Assembly: GCA_013397795.1 (NCBI GenBank)
Contig: VZTJ01001433.1
Location: 310,001 to 374,000 of the forward strand
Reading direction: 5' to 3'
DNA: 64,000 nucleotides
Origin: Orthonyx spaldingii
Lineage: Eukaryota > Chordata > Aves > Passeriformes > Orthonychidae
Numbering within the stretch: the first letter of the stretch is position 1; each line of letters begins with the position of its first letter. A program made the translations under genes and the position numbers. Positions 47,846-59,700 of the stretch are shown in pieces. The notes beneath the pieces were generated by a model. The model was not told where the DNA came from. It was given only the letters and a program-made list of their open reading frames with translations, and searched no databases.

Positions 47846-48800
47846 GGAGGGGATGGAATCCTAACTATTGTTCTTCCTTAATTCAATTTAGACATCCACG
47901 TGATTTATTCATATCAAACCAACTGGACAAAACTAATGTCATATTCCTGAAATTAAGATACTACACAAATGTACCTCTTATTTAACTATTGCTGAAAAAA
48001 TTGCTATGACATTTTATAACTATAAACTATGTGATTTCAGTATCTACTTGCTGGTATCAATCTTAGATATCTCTAAGCCCAAGATGCTGGTGGTGTTGAG
48101 AACATTAGCTTTAACAGGAAAACACTAAATATTTTTTGACAATTAATATTTTACAAATATGGGCAGATACTTAGATTAACGTTTTTTTAGTTTAATTTAA
48201 TAATAATAGCCCAAATTCTGAACCAAGCACATTTCCACAGCTCCAAGTGATTAAAATTAGTCATGCAATGCCAGAAGGACTAATTTATCAGTACAACTAC
48301 TTCAGCCATACTAGAACAGCTAATGTTTTTTTTTAATATGCTATTGCTGTTATAAAAATGCAAGCTACTCATTAACTGTCTGTAAAAATTTTTATGGATT
48401 TATTGCTTAATTAGGTTTGTACCTTTATTTGACAGGGGTTATTAAATACAGCATATATTCCTCTCAATTCCATGTAACAGTTCAAGCCAGTTTTCATGGG
48501 AGTCGACATTAAAGCAGAATTCATGGAAAAATAAAATCTCTTAATTGACTACAAGAAGTCTATTTTTATGGCATATTGTAACAAATAGCAATTTATTTAC
48601 ATTTTTTCAAATTTTTTTCTTTTTTTTGATTAAAAAAAGTTATTTCTCTAAACACTAAATGATGATTTTTCTCCCTCAAACACCCATATGCTCCTTCTCT
48701 GTGATGCTGTGCTAAGTAGCAATGTTGAATTTATGGTACTCTCCACAGAGAAAGACAGTGGGCACCATGTGTGTAACAGTCCCATTTCTCTTATACCCAC
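47846..48800. other. Unannotated AT-rich sequence
   Basis: No gene or repeat family recognised between the solo LTR and the CR1 fragment. Confidence 0.6.
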
Positions 48801-48966
48801 AGAAGATGTGGATGCCCCATCCCTGGAAGTGTTCAAGGCCAGGTTGGATGGGGCTTTGAGAAACCTGGTCAAGTGAAAGGTCTTCCTGCCCATGGCAGGT
48901 GAGCTGGAACTGGGTGATCTTTAAGGTCCCTTCCAAATCAAACCATTCTATAATTTCATGATTCTT
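48801..48966 (+). mobile_element. CR1 LINE 3'-end fragment
   Basis: AGAAGATGTGGATGCCCCAT, then the GTTCAAGGCCAGGTTGGATG block, CTGCCCATGGCAGGTGAGC, GGTGATCTTTAAGGTCCC and the TTCCAAATCAAACCATTC block, ending CATGATTCTT. Plus strand, 5'-truncated, well preserved and non-coding. Confidence 0.94.
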
Positions 48967-51900
48967 CAGGGAGAAGCAGAAAGGGAACACTCTTTATCAG
49001 CTGATGTCTAATCCAACCTCTGATTTCAGAGGCTAGCCCTTATGGCCCAAAATAAATATTCTCTCAAATATATACAAAGAGGAGAGAGAATCAACCAGAC
49101 AAATATCTGGAGGAAAGCAAAACTATCTCTAATTAGTTGTGCTTTTTTTTTTTCTTGTATGAAATTTAACTATGTCTTGATAATTGAACATCCAGCAGAA
49201 TTAATAGTTAGACATTGAGCCCAATTCTGCTTGTCATGCTCAACATGTATTGCTACACTGAAGCAAATGGTGCATATTTGACCTCCAGTGATGGCAGTCG
49301 TGTCCCACCTGGGCAAATTACCACTTGCCACGTGGGACTGGGTTCTGTTATTCAGTCTGTCCAAAGAGCCTGTAGCTAGTTTAGTGTCAGCCCAGTGTAT
49401 TGCCTTGGGAGGGTTGCTGGCATTTCTCACTCAGCAGACATGCCTGCAATGTGAGCAGGCACGAGACAGAGGTCTCATAAGCATTTCCAAGTCTCATGGA
49501 ATTATCCTAGCCAACATGATATTTCTGGCTGGTAAAACAGTGTGTTTCTCACATGAATTTTATTGACCGTGGCATGTAGAAGGAGAAATACAGATAATAA
49601 AGTTACTGAGGATATGAAAACTATGAGGCAGAAACACAAGGATTAATGACAAACTGGCAAGTCTTCAAAGTGCTCTGAGGTCTCTGGTGCTTAGAATGAA
49701 ATCCAATCCTGCTGAGGGCACAACAAAATGCTTATGCCTCACTGCAACTTTGGTTAGAAAGCTTAAAACAGCTTCTTATGCTTCCCTTAGCATGGGCATG
49801 AATTTCCAACTTCAGTGCATAGTCTGAAAAGACTTTTTTTTTTTTTTAAGATGAGCAAGAAAAAAGAACTAAAGAAACAAATTTAAATAATTTTGCACTT
49901 TAAAAAACCCACTGAAAGTGCTTTGAAATTTCCAGCCTAAAAGAAAAGGCTTATGTAAAGCCAACAGAAGTAGTGAGCAGTTTTAGGGCAAAACAAATAT
50001 GCAGTTTTCAACACGTATCTTATATTTAGGAATAGGAATAGCTGAAAAGAGGAATGAATTGTCATAACTACACCAAACAAATATTTGTGGGTGTATAAAA
50101 TAAGGTAATAAGGATGAAAACTCATCAAATTTCAAAAAGATTTTTTTTTTAATTTCTTTATTTAGAGAGAAGTCCTTGGGAAGCAGAAACATTAAGAAAA
50201 CTGCCATTGATGTGCAAATTTTGGGGCCTTGCAAAGCACTAGGGAAGCAAGAATGTAGCAAGTCATACATTTCACCTCAAAAACTGTAAGCAAATGGAAA
50301 GATTAATAAAAACTTGCAGGCAACAATAATTTCAGAAGAACCTACAAGTGGCTAACAATAGCAAACTCACCTACAACAGGACAAAATATTTCCATTATCA
50401 TTCTAATGGACTGGGTGTTATAAATTGGTATTTGACTGAAATTGTGACTCTAGGCTAGACTGTCTCTCCCCTTGGAAACCAGGTTCAGTGAAATACTTTC
50501 ACTACTCTATTGGTAACATTTTTCCAAATGTAATCCTGACATTTGTATGCAATTGTATGTAATATGACAACAGCCTGTTAAGGTCTGTGCTGCATTTCTG
50601 TCTCCACATGGAAAGGAACCTGGAATTATAAATGCAAAGACCTGGCTGTTTTACACCCTTGTAAGATCCCCTCTTAAATGCTTCTAGTTCTCTTCTACCA
50701 CTGTACATAGCAGGCAAGATATTTTTTTCTCCCCCATCCCAGCCACTGTTCCCTCCATGCCTGCTATACTCTGTTTTCTCTTATCCACCTCTGACACAGA
50801 CAAGAAAGCATAAAGAAAGGAGAGATGTTGGCCAACACATGGACTGCAGCGTCCCGGTGTGCACATGGGGCTTAGGGACAGAGATTATCACCTATCGTCT
50901 CTCCTTTGACATGAGATCTGCTGTAACATAAACTGTTATTTGCATTTAGTGAGCTTAATCTAGCATTATTAGTGTGAATTTACTGCTATGAATATTGGTA
51001 GTCATGAAAGTATGAAGGTGTTGCAGAAAAAAATAAGTCACATTAATATAAAGATGGTACAAAACAGCAAAAGCCAAGAGTTGCTACTCCTAAAGGGAAC
51101 TAACAGACACTTTGATTTTATCAGTACTTTTTTCCCACTTTTTTATAATTTTGTGTGGAGCCCTTTCAAGATACAATAGATGTCAGAGCCCAAAAATCCA
51201 CCTTGTCAGCTATGGTTACATGTCTGAAAATAAATTTCCAAATGCATTTTTTTCTTAGTATTTCAGTTTCATTAGAAATCTTGAATTTGGCAATGTTATT
51301 TGATAATTATAAAGGTTTTTACGCAGGGATGATTAAGTTTTGGCCTATATAAGCACATTAGAAAGAAATCATACCTGGAGCTTTCCTCTGTCAGAAGTGT
51401 CCACTGATAGGGTATGGACTTGTAAGTCTATATCCATAGGGCAGGATTGCATCAAGGCTAGCATCCTAATAAAATAAGATTTTAAAATTTTAAAAGGCAA
51501 ACATCTTTAAAGAGAGAAAGGTAGCAAATGTTAAATAGATGGAGTACTCATTCAAACATAGAAACACTGAACAATTTTCAAACCACATCATAGTTGCTTA
51601 TGAAGTCTTCCCTCATGTTATTTGCAGCACAGAGGGGAAAAATATATATATGGGAATAATTAATGAAATTAGCACGTCCATTAGCAATGTCCATGAGCAA
51701 CTATTATTCCTTAGGACCTGTTTGTTGGTACATACATAACATCATTTTTATTTTTAATTTGCAGATTGACAGTTTTATATGGCATCTGCTCATCACAGTT
51801 TCTCAGGTAGATATATAAAATGTGTAATAGTACTTCTAGTTCTTGACTGGACAAATGTAATTATAAAGCTAATGAAACACTGATTCCTTTAAATGGAGAA

Positions 51901-52510
51901 AACTGATAAATGTCAGTAGAAACTGAAAAAAAATGAAAATATGTCTCTTTCCCATTGTGCTCATGGCTTGAAGCTAGATTCCTTGAAAAATTAGACTACT
52001 GGAAAATTTATTGACTAACCTAGTGTTTTAAATTTAATTTTTTCTCATCATATTCATATAAAGTATTTCTTCACATCTTAACAGCAGTAATGAAGCTAGG
52101 TGCTTGTGTGACTTATCTGGCTGTCTAAACTCTGGCATAGAGTACAAGGTCTTTGGAGCTCTTGTGGTCTTCATGTTTTATATTTTTTCAGTATACATAA
52201 GTTTAAAATAAAATATCAATTACACATGAAAGTTTAAAACTTGCCCTCTATGATCTTATCATTGTTCTAAATTTATTGAAAGGCACATATAAATTTGGAA
52301 CAAATATACCTAAAGCACATGGAACATTTTTGTGAATTCTCCCAGAGCAGTTTTTATGTTAGGAGCTCAACACTGATTTATTCTTTCAAAGATACCCTTT
52401 CTGACCTGTCAGACCCCAGCATTCTGCTTTCAAAACTCCCTCAGGATCTATGCTACACACTTGACCTGGCTTATCTGGGAACCCATAATCTTTTATGCTC
52501 AACTCCTAGA
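48967..52510. other. Unannotated AT-rich sequence
   Basis: No gene recognised. A segment near 49,285-49,560 is moderately GC-richer and holds a 92-codon frame (plus) without recognisable domains. Poly-T/poly-A runs lie near 49,150, 49,833 and 50,142. Confidence 0.55.
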
Positions 52511-52670
52511 GCTCTTCAAGCCAGAAGGGACCTCTCTGGCTGTTTCATCTGTCTGCCCACATAACACAATCACAGAAGACTCCACCCATAATTTCTGCCT
52601 TAAGCCCATCACTTTCATCTGAATGGTAGCTTCTCTTTTATAGAAGTCACATAATCCTGAAAGCCAAAAT
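52511..52670 (-). mobile_element. Ancient CR1-type LINE 3' remnant
   Basis: CAAGCCAGAAGGGACC, then CATAACACAATCACAGA, CCACCCATAATTTCTGC and AAGCCCATCACTTTCATCTG resemble, in order, the reverse complement of an old amniote CR1 3' consensus (GGCCAGAAGGGACCATTRTG ... CATAACACAGGCCATAGA ... AATTCCTGCATCAAGCCC) that I remember from turtle and bird genomes. It is much more diverged than the other CR1 fragments. If right, the insertion predates modern birds and the locus can be aligned across reptiles. Confidence 0.65.
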
Positions 52671-55600
52671 AGAATGTAGAAGCCGGCATTTGTCAATGAT
52701 GGTTATAGTTCCCAGCTCCCTTACGCCTCGGGCAAATTATTTAGTCAGAGGATCCCAGCACTGCAGCTGTTCTCTAGGAACAACTTTATTTTCTGTCACA
52801 TACTACAAAATCTGGAATTTGCTGCTCCTTATCTCTCACTGCTTGAATACTTTCTACTGGATACATTTCAATTCATCTCACAGCAGGCAATAAACGCCTC
52901 TGTACCTCTTTGTACCTTTTGAATCCACCTCTCATGGTGGGTTCTCCATATTGTGGTAGGAAGTAATGTATAAAAAGAACCTTCTTTTCACAATACCCAG
53001 CATGTAGTTACAGGACACAAAGCTTCTCCTGATCTTCAAACACTCCCTTCAGACTCAGGGTGGGAAGGGTTGTGTAACTAGCAGGGGTGACCAGTGTATT
53101 TATGTGGTGTATCTCCACACAGTATGATTATGGGGCTACTTTTTGTTTTGCTGGCTGGCAGGAGCCTTTGCTTTGCCTTATGAAGCATCTCAGAATGACT
53201 GAAAAGAGTGATGCCACCAGAGAAAGGAGCTGGAACAGCAGTAAGGCAAGTGTAGCTGATTCATCTATACTGTAAAGTAGCTGCTGCTGCTGCAAGAGAA
53301 GAGAGGTTTTACTCTACCATGTACTGAGTGCTCTAGCTATTATCCCAGGTTACTTTTAGACATGTTAAACATCACCACAGCCTTCAAAAGGATAATTACT
53401 GTACTAAAACTTCACCTTCCTCTTTTTTCCACTCATGAGTTTCTCTATATGATTATGCCATTTAGCATTTGACCCATTTAGAAACTAAGGGTACATATCT
53501 TTGTTGTGTAACAAGAACAGAGAGAACACAGAGCAGTCTAGAGAAGATTTTATACTTGCAAGAATGTGAGCACATGCAAGCCTGGTAATGTGAATCTTAT
53601 TTACCCCACAAGTTGGGGTTATCTCACAGCTTTTCTGCACTATTTTCTACAGACACACCTGTGACCCCACATCACCCCTACAGACTTGTATAGTATCAAA
53701 GACAATATTGTGTAAAACATTTCTCTTTTGTGCTTTGTGAGTTTGTGCTTCTATTAGGTGTCATGCACAAATTTTCCTTCTAGAAAGGATAATCATTGTG
53801 TATAAGTGTAATTGTATCATAAATTTCACCTATTGTGTCGGGTACTAAGGCCATCTGTAATTCATAAAACTGTACAAGATTCAACCTGGAAGCAAGACCT
53901 TCCTGTACTATGTTCCTTAAATGTATCTAACAAATTCCTGTCTCTAAAGAGCTCATAGATAAAAGAAGTTATAAATCTAAAGACAGCAGGAATAAGAGGT
54001 ATAAAGTAGAGAACCATCAGGTAAAACAGTGAAGTGTGCTTGAAATATGCTCAGATGTAGATATATTAGGTGTCACCAATTATTTAATTTCAAAATATTT
54101 CTAAGTTTTTTCGATTAAATGGTCTATATTTTTAAAGAATGTTTATTGTTGGGTGTTAAAAATCTGTAAGAAGCAAAAAAAATAATGTCATCTACAAGAT
54201 AAGCTCTTTTATGCCTCATTAAAGGAAAGGTAGGTGAACATATAAGTGTAGGAGATACATCTATTTTATTCTATGCCTTAGAAAGATTATTTGATAAGTT
54301 ATACAACCAGGAAAACCATATCTTAGTATTTACACTGCCTGTTATAAGTACAGCATTGGTATCATCATTCCTTGCTTACAGTTGTTCCCATGTTTACACA
54401 GTTCATTGTGATATTCTGAACAACCTCAAAAAGCAATCTGAAGACCTTAAAAAAACACACATCAGAGTCAAGGAAATTATGAAAACATTTCCTGATTGTG
54501 TTTTGGGGGCTTGGATGCTATTTTTCTGCAGGAGAAATTATCTGCTTTTTCTCAGATATGTAATGAGCAGATTCACAGTAAGAATAAGATAAAAATCTTT
54601 CTAATCTAACAACTAAAGAATACCCTTGATAATAACTGAACAACTGTTAATGAATTCATTAGCATAGAACAAAAGGAAATAATAGCCTCATTTAGCAATT
54701 TCACACATTATTTCTATGCAGTTTCAGCAACCTTTTAACATGTGTGAAAATGAAAATAAGCAAATCTTGGATTTTAAGTTATATATTAATAATCCACATT
54801 GCATCAAAAAATATTAAAATACAACTTTTTCAAAGATGCATCCAGCTAGTTTCTAGGTGTGTTACTGAATAAATCAATAGTGATGGAAGAAGAGTCCCAA
54901 AGAGCCCAACACTGGCATTTGGAATGCATTTTTTTAAAATCTGGTTTTGTATTTGAAATTTTTTTTAGGCGATGACATGGATAGTATCTAAGGGGGGTTT
55001 TAGATGTAAAAATAAGGCCCTCTTGCAGTTAGAACAGAGAATGGTGTAATGGTATTTCTCTGAAGGGAATCAGGCAGTCTAGGCCAAATAATGCTGTGTT
55101 ATGTGGATACTACTCACTCATGCAGGTTAATGTAAGCAGAGAGCTACAGAATCCTATTTCACTCATTTCACGTAGCAATGAAGTATGAGTGGAAAGTTCT
55201 ACCATTTGTACTACACAGCAAATGCATTTCACCTCCACTTGCTTTGTTTATCTTTCTCAAATTCTGTCACACGTTCCATTTTTCTTTCAAGGGAGTATTT
55301 ATGAGAGGTAGGATCCCAGTTATCTTGAATAGCACATGAAAGTTCTTTTCATTTTAAATGTCTTGAGATGTGCCATTTTGTTGATGTTATTAAGGAAGTC
55401 CAAGTTTGTTCCTGATGATGTTATTAGCAGCATCCCATCAGTAGACACAATTATTTGTGATCTTTCCCCAGCCCTCAAGCAGGGAGGATCAATGTCAGGA
55501 CTTTTCTAAATGCAGAAGCCAACCACTATGATCAATAAAGAAATAAAAAAAATTGACTGCTTGTGAATGGCACATCTGAGCAATCTATGCCAAGGTTTAG

Positions 55601-56475
55601 AAGGTAAATAGAAGATAAAGTAGCAGGATTATGACAAGGAAGACCAGAAAATGTTTACACTTCACCTTTTACTCTGCTTCATGAGCTATAAAAGGTCAGC
55701 AGCCTGTTTACATGAGGGAAGCACTTGTATTTTGTGGGTATCTATGAAATGTTGCAGACACTTAAAGTTTCTTTTTCTTATCAGTAAGCTGCTATTTTTC
55801 TTCTCCAATAAAGGACAAAATATCTGAAAATTTAGATTTAATTAGAATTTAAACTCTAGGGGAAAACATGCTTCTCCTTTTGAATATGTGCTAATTAGGG
55901 TTGACATTTCAGCAGAAATTACAAATGTTTTTATATATGCACATATATATACATATAAAATATACACATATGCACTCCAGACACAGGCGCTTTGCAAATC
56001 AAATGATACTGTCATACAAGTATTCACAGATGTACATGACTTTGCTTTGCCCAACAGAGAATATTATAGAGATAAAGGTGTAAAGAGTGAAAGAGTGTAT
56101 GTAGTCACCTGGCAACCAACATTCCTCTATTGTTCCAGTAATTCAAAGGTTAAAAAATACCAAAAATTTGGGTTTTCCTCCAGAGGTAGCAGTACCATTG
56201 GCCTGTCTTGAGTGCAGAAGCTTTGCAACACAGGGAAGTTGTAAAGGATGTATTCACTCTTCCAGAGAGTTACAAAGGTCAAAGATATAGTAACTTCATC
56301 TGAATCAACCAGTAGTTAGGAAATGTGATCTCAGACCTACCTTAAGTGAAGCAAGCTGCAATTTATAAAACTACCTATGCTCCACTGAGGTGTGTGCTTG
56401 TATGTAACAAGCAAATTATAGAATTAAGCTACACACATGATGTTTTTCCTAATAATATAACTGTTGTCCTCTCTA
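52671..56475. other. Unannotated AT-rich sequence
   Basis: No gene or transposon recognised. An AT/CA-rich low-complexity patch is at about 55,930-55,975. Open frames are below 110 codons and featureless. Confidence 0.55.
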
Positions 56476-56766
56476 CTCTCTGGTGACCGGTGACAGGACC
56501 CAAGGGAATGGCATGAAACTGTGTCAGTGGAGGTTTAGATTGGATATCAGAGAAAGGTTTTTCACCCAGAGGGTGATTGAGCACTGGAACAGTCTCCCCA
56601 GGGAAGTGGTCACAGCACCAACCTGACAGATTCAAGTGTTTGGACAATGCTCTCAGGCACAGGGAGCGATTCTTGGGGTGTCCTGTTCGGGGCTAAGAGT
56701 CATACTTTAATGATCCTTGTCAGTCCCTTCCAACTCAGGATATTCCATGATTCTATGGTTCTGTGA
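56476..56766 (+). mobile_element. CR1 LINE 3' fragment, second subfamily
   Basis: Different CR1 type from the others. It carries GGTGACAGGACCCAAGGGAA, GGAGGTTTAGATTGGATAT, the TTTTTCACCCAGAGGGTGAT block, GAGCACTGGAACAGTCTCC, CAGGGAAGTGGTCACAGC and TTTGGACAATGCTCTCAGGC, ending CCATGATTCTATGGTTCTGTG. This matches the CR1 group whose 3' end carries the HPEGD/TLERAR-like antisense block. About 290 bp, plus strand, no intact coding sequence. Confidence 0.94.
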
Positions 56767-59700
56767 ACTGTGTCCATTTCATGAATCCCTGTTTTTTCCT
56801 ATGTTGGACTGGTATATGAAAGATTCTAATAAAAAAGTTTCCATAGGAAAGTATTAGTCTTTTATAACCTTTCATAATCCTAAATTGTGTTTCAGAAGTG
56901 ATTATTCTGAAAGGCAAGTTTGTATGAGGAAACCAAACTTTTACCACATTTAACCTTAGAATAAGAAATGTGAAGGGTGGAAACAAGAAAATTTACTATG
57001 ACATTCTACTCCTACAGAAATGAACACTGGTTTTACCTCTGACAATGCAAGAGAAAATTCAGATTACTTTCACTGGCTTTGGAAAACCTCACCCAAAATG
57101 CAGATTCCTGTAAAACAAACCAGCAGTCAAATAAGTGACAAGATATCAATTCCCTTTTACCACTGAAAGACTTCAATACAATTTTGAAGCAAAGTGCTAC
57201 TGATGAATCAGGCAGATTAATTATACGTGTGTGTACACACTGAATTTATCACCTAGACAAAAAGAACGAACAAATTACTTGAAGCACATACATTTGCTTT
57301 GTATCTGTGTGAAATACCAGTGTTCATGAAGCTAAAATTTTGGATGTAAGCTGCCAGAATTCTTCACATAAATTATTCATATCTGATAATTTCACTGGCT
57401 CCGATTCCAAGAACAAATGACACACTTGAAACACGCTGCAACATAATATGAGCCAAAAGCGTGATGCTTCCAGCAACAAAATCACTGATGGTCTTCTAAA
57501 CACTGTTTGGCTAGACCCTTAATGCCATTCCCACCAGTACTTCCTCTGAGACGGGATGATGCCAGCTTTGACTGGACAGGTCACCTGGCTGGCGACAAAT
57601 CACGGCAGCTCAGCCCAATTTGTGAATTTGTATTCAACTGCATTTTTAGCAGCCTTGTCCAGAAGGCCAGTGCTGACATCCAATGTGTGCAATGAAGCAA
57701 AGGATAAATGGATGGTATGACCGGACTGAGTGACGAGTAGAGGTCAATTTGTACTGATGGACAGTATTTGTGCAGCCACTGGAAGCTTGTCTCTATCCCT
57801 CAGGGAATGGCAAGGGATGGCTGGAGGAGCAAAATTCGATTCTCAAAACCAAGTTCCTAGAAACAGTGAAAAGGTCAGTCTTTTCTTCCAGTAGCTAGTT
57901 TTTTTCTGTGTTTCCTACGGTCCTTAAGATTTCTGTTCAGAGTGTACTTCCAAACATTCCCGTAAGCAAAGCTTCTGATTTGATCACATCTCTTGCTGTC
58001 ATTAGAAAGGACTGCCAGTTTGCAGCCACATCTTAGCAGAGGCCAAAAATGGGTGTTTGGCCAGTGGAAGGCCTGTTTACTACTATTTTCTAGCACAAAG
58101 CATACTTGAGGTTGTGAACAGAATCCTCTCTTAGCTTGTCATCTCTTCATCTCAGGAGAAATATAATCTTGGCGTCAGTAATAAAACTCACATTTATTCT
58201 AATGGAACTGTGATTTCACTGACTATGAGTGCTGAAAGTAACAGAAGTAAATACACCTTTCTAGGGTTTCCCATCAACTCATCAGTGCAGGAGGGTTAAT
58301 CAGCTCAGATAAGTATTCAAATGGAACTGGCTGCCTAGCTGGATGAAATCTGAATGCTAATACTCTGCAGAAAAAAAAATAATAAGTTTATACACTTGTC
58401 TCTAGATTAAATTAGGTAAAATACTGTGATGAGGTGTTTTATAACAATTGAAACTCCACTCCTATGGGGTGCAAGGATAACAAAGATTGGTGAGGTGATT
58501 CAGCTGTACAGATACAAGTGATAAAGAAATTTAGGTGGAACGTATTTATTCCTCATTAGACCACACATTAATTTCTACATTTTGGGGGGATATACTACAT
58601 TTTGGGGGGAAAATACTAATGTGTGGATGTTAAAAAACTAACTAAATCAAAACGAACCAGAAGCAACTGCTCAGTGAACTTTCACAGACTGATTGTCACA
58701 GTATGTTTGGCAGATTGCCAGACAGCTACAGCCATTAACAAATACTGAGAAACTGCCAACATCAAGCTTAAAGAATTAAACAGTCCAAATGCACCAAACT
58801 CTGTTCTTTGAAGGTTTATTAAACTTTAAATAAGTTCACTGGAAATTAGAAATACCATTTGTTCTTAGCCTTTTTGTGTCATGCTCCCAGACAAATGAAA
58901 CCTTCCATCTTTTAAAGGCAGGTTTACTAAACAGCCTTGCTTCTCAAATTTAGTTGCACAAACTTCTCTCTACTGTGTCTCCTTGCAGCAATTGTGACTG
59001 TATTTGGTCCTGAAGAGCTCACCTACTCTTAAATGCAGCTGCATATCAGGGAGGTTGGACATGCTCTGTATCTCACAGCATGAGTCCTTCTGTAGCTGTC
59101 TCTCAATAACTTGACCATATCTAAGCCTATGTAAGCTCACTCAGTGAAGTGGACAACCTCCAACAAGAGTTAATATCCTCTGTTGCATCTGTTTGTGTAT
59201 ATTTATGATGTGTTGTCCCATGTTCCTCCTCAAGAGAAAAAAACCCCAACAGTGGAAACCTAACTGGTGCATGAATCTAACAAGTGGAAATGAAAACCTG
59301 TCATGGCAGAACTCATCAAGGAATGTTGATCCCACTGAAGTGAGAAAGAGTGCGCCCTGAACTGCAGCAAGAAAATCATAAGGGGTGTTTTAGTTTTGTG
59401 CAGAAAACATTGCTTTCTGCTGATTTAGGGCTGGGTTTATATTAAGGCAGGGCTATCTGTAGATAACCTGTATTCAGCCTGATAAGGCACCAGTGGTACT
59501 AAAGGCTGTTGCACTGCTGAAGAACCTCCCGTGCTTCTGTTCTTTTTCCTGTGCACTGTCAGACTGCAGTTGCAGGGCACTCGTGCTGCCTTTCATGGAT
59601 GAAAAGAGAGCATACAGGACTAAACCTGGCAATGCTAGAGGTGACATCTTGCTGCCTACTGATCAGACTTCAGTAAAATTACCAGATCTCCATCAAAGCA

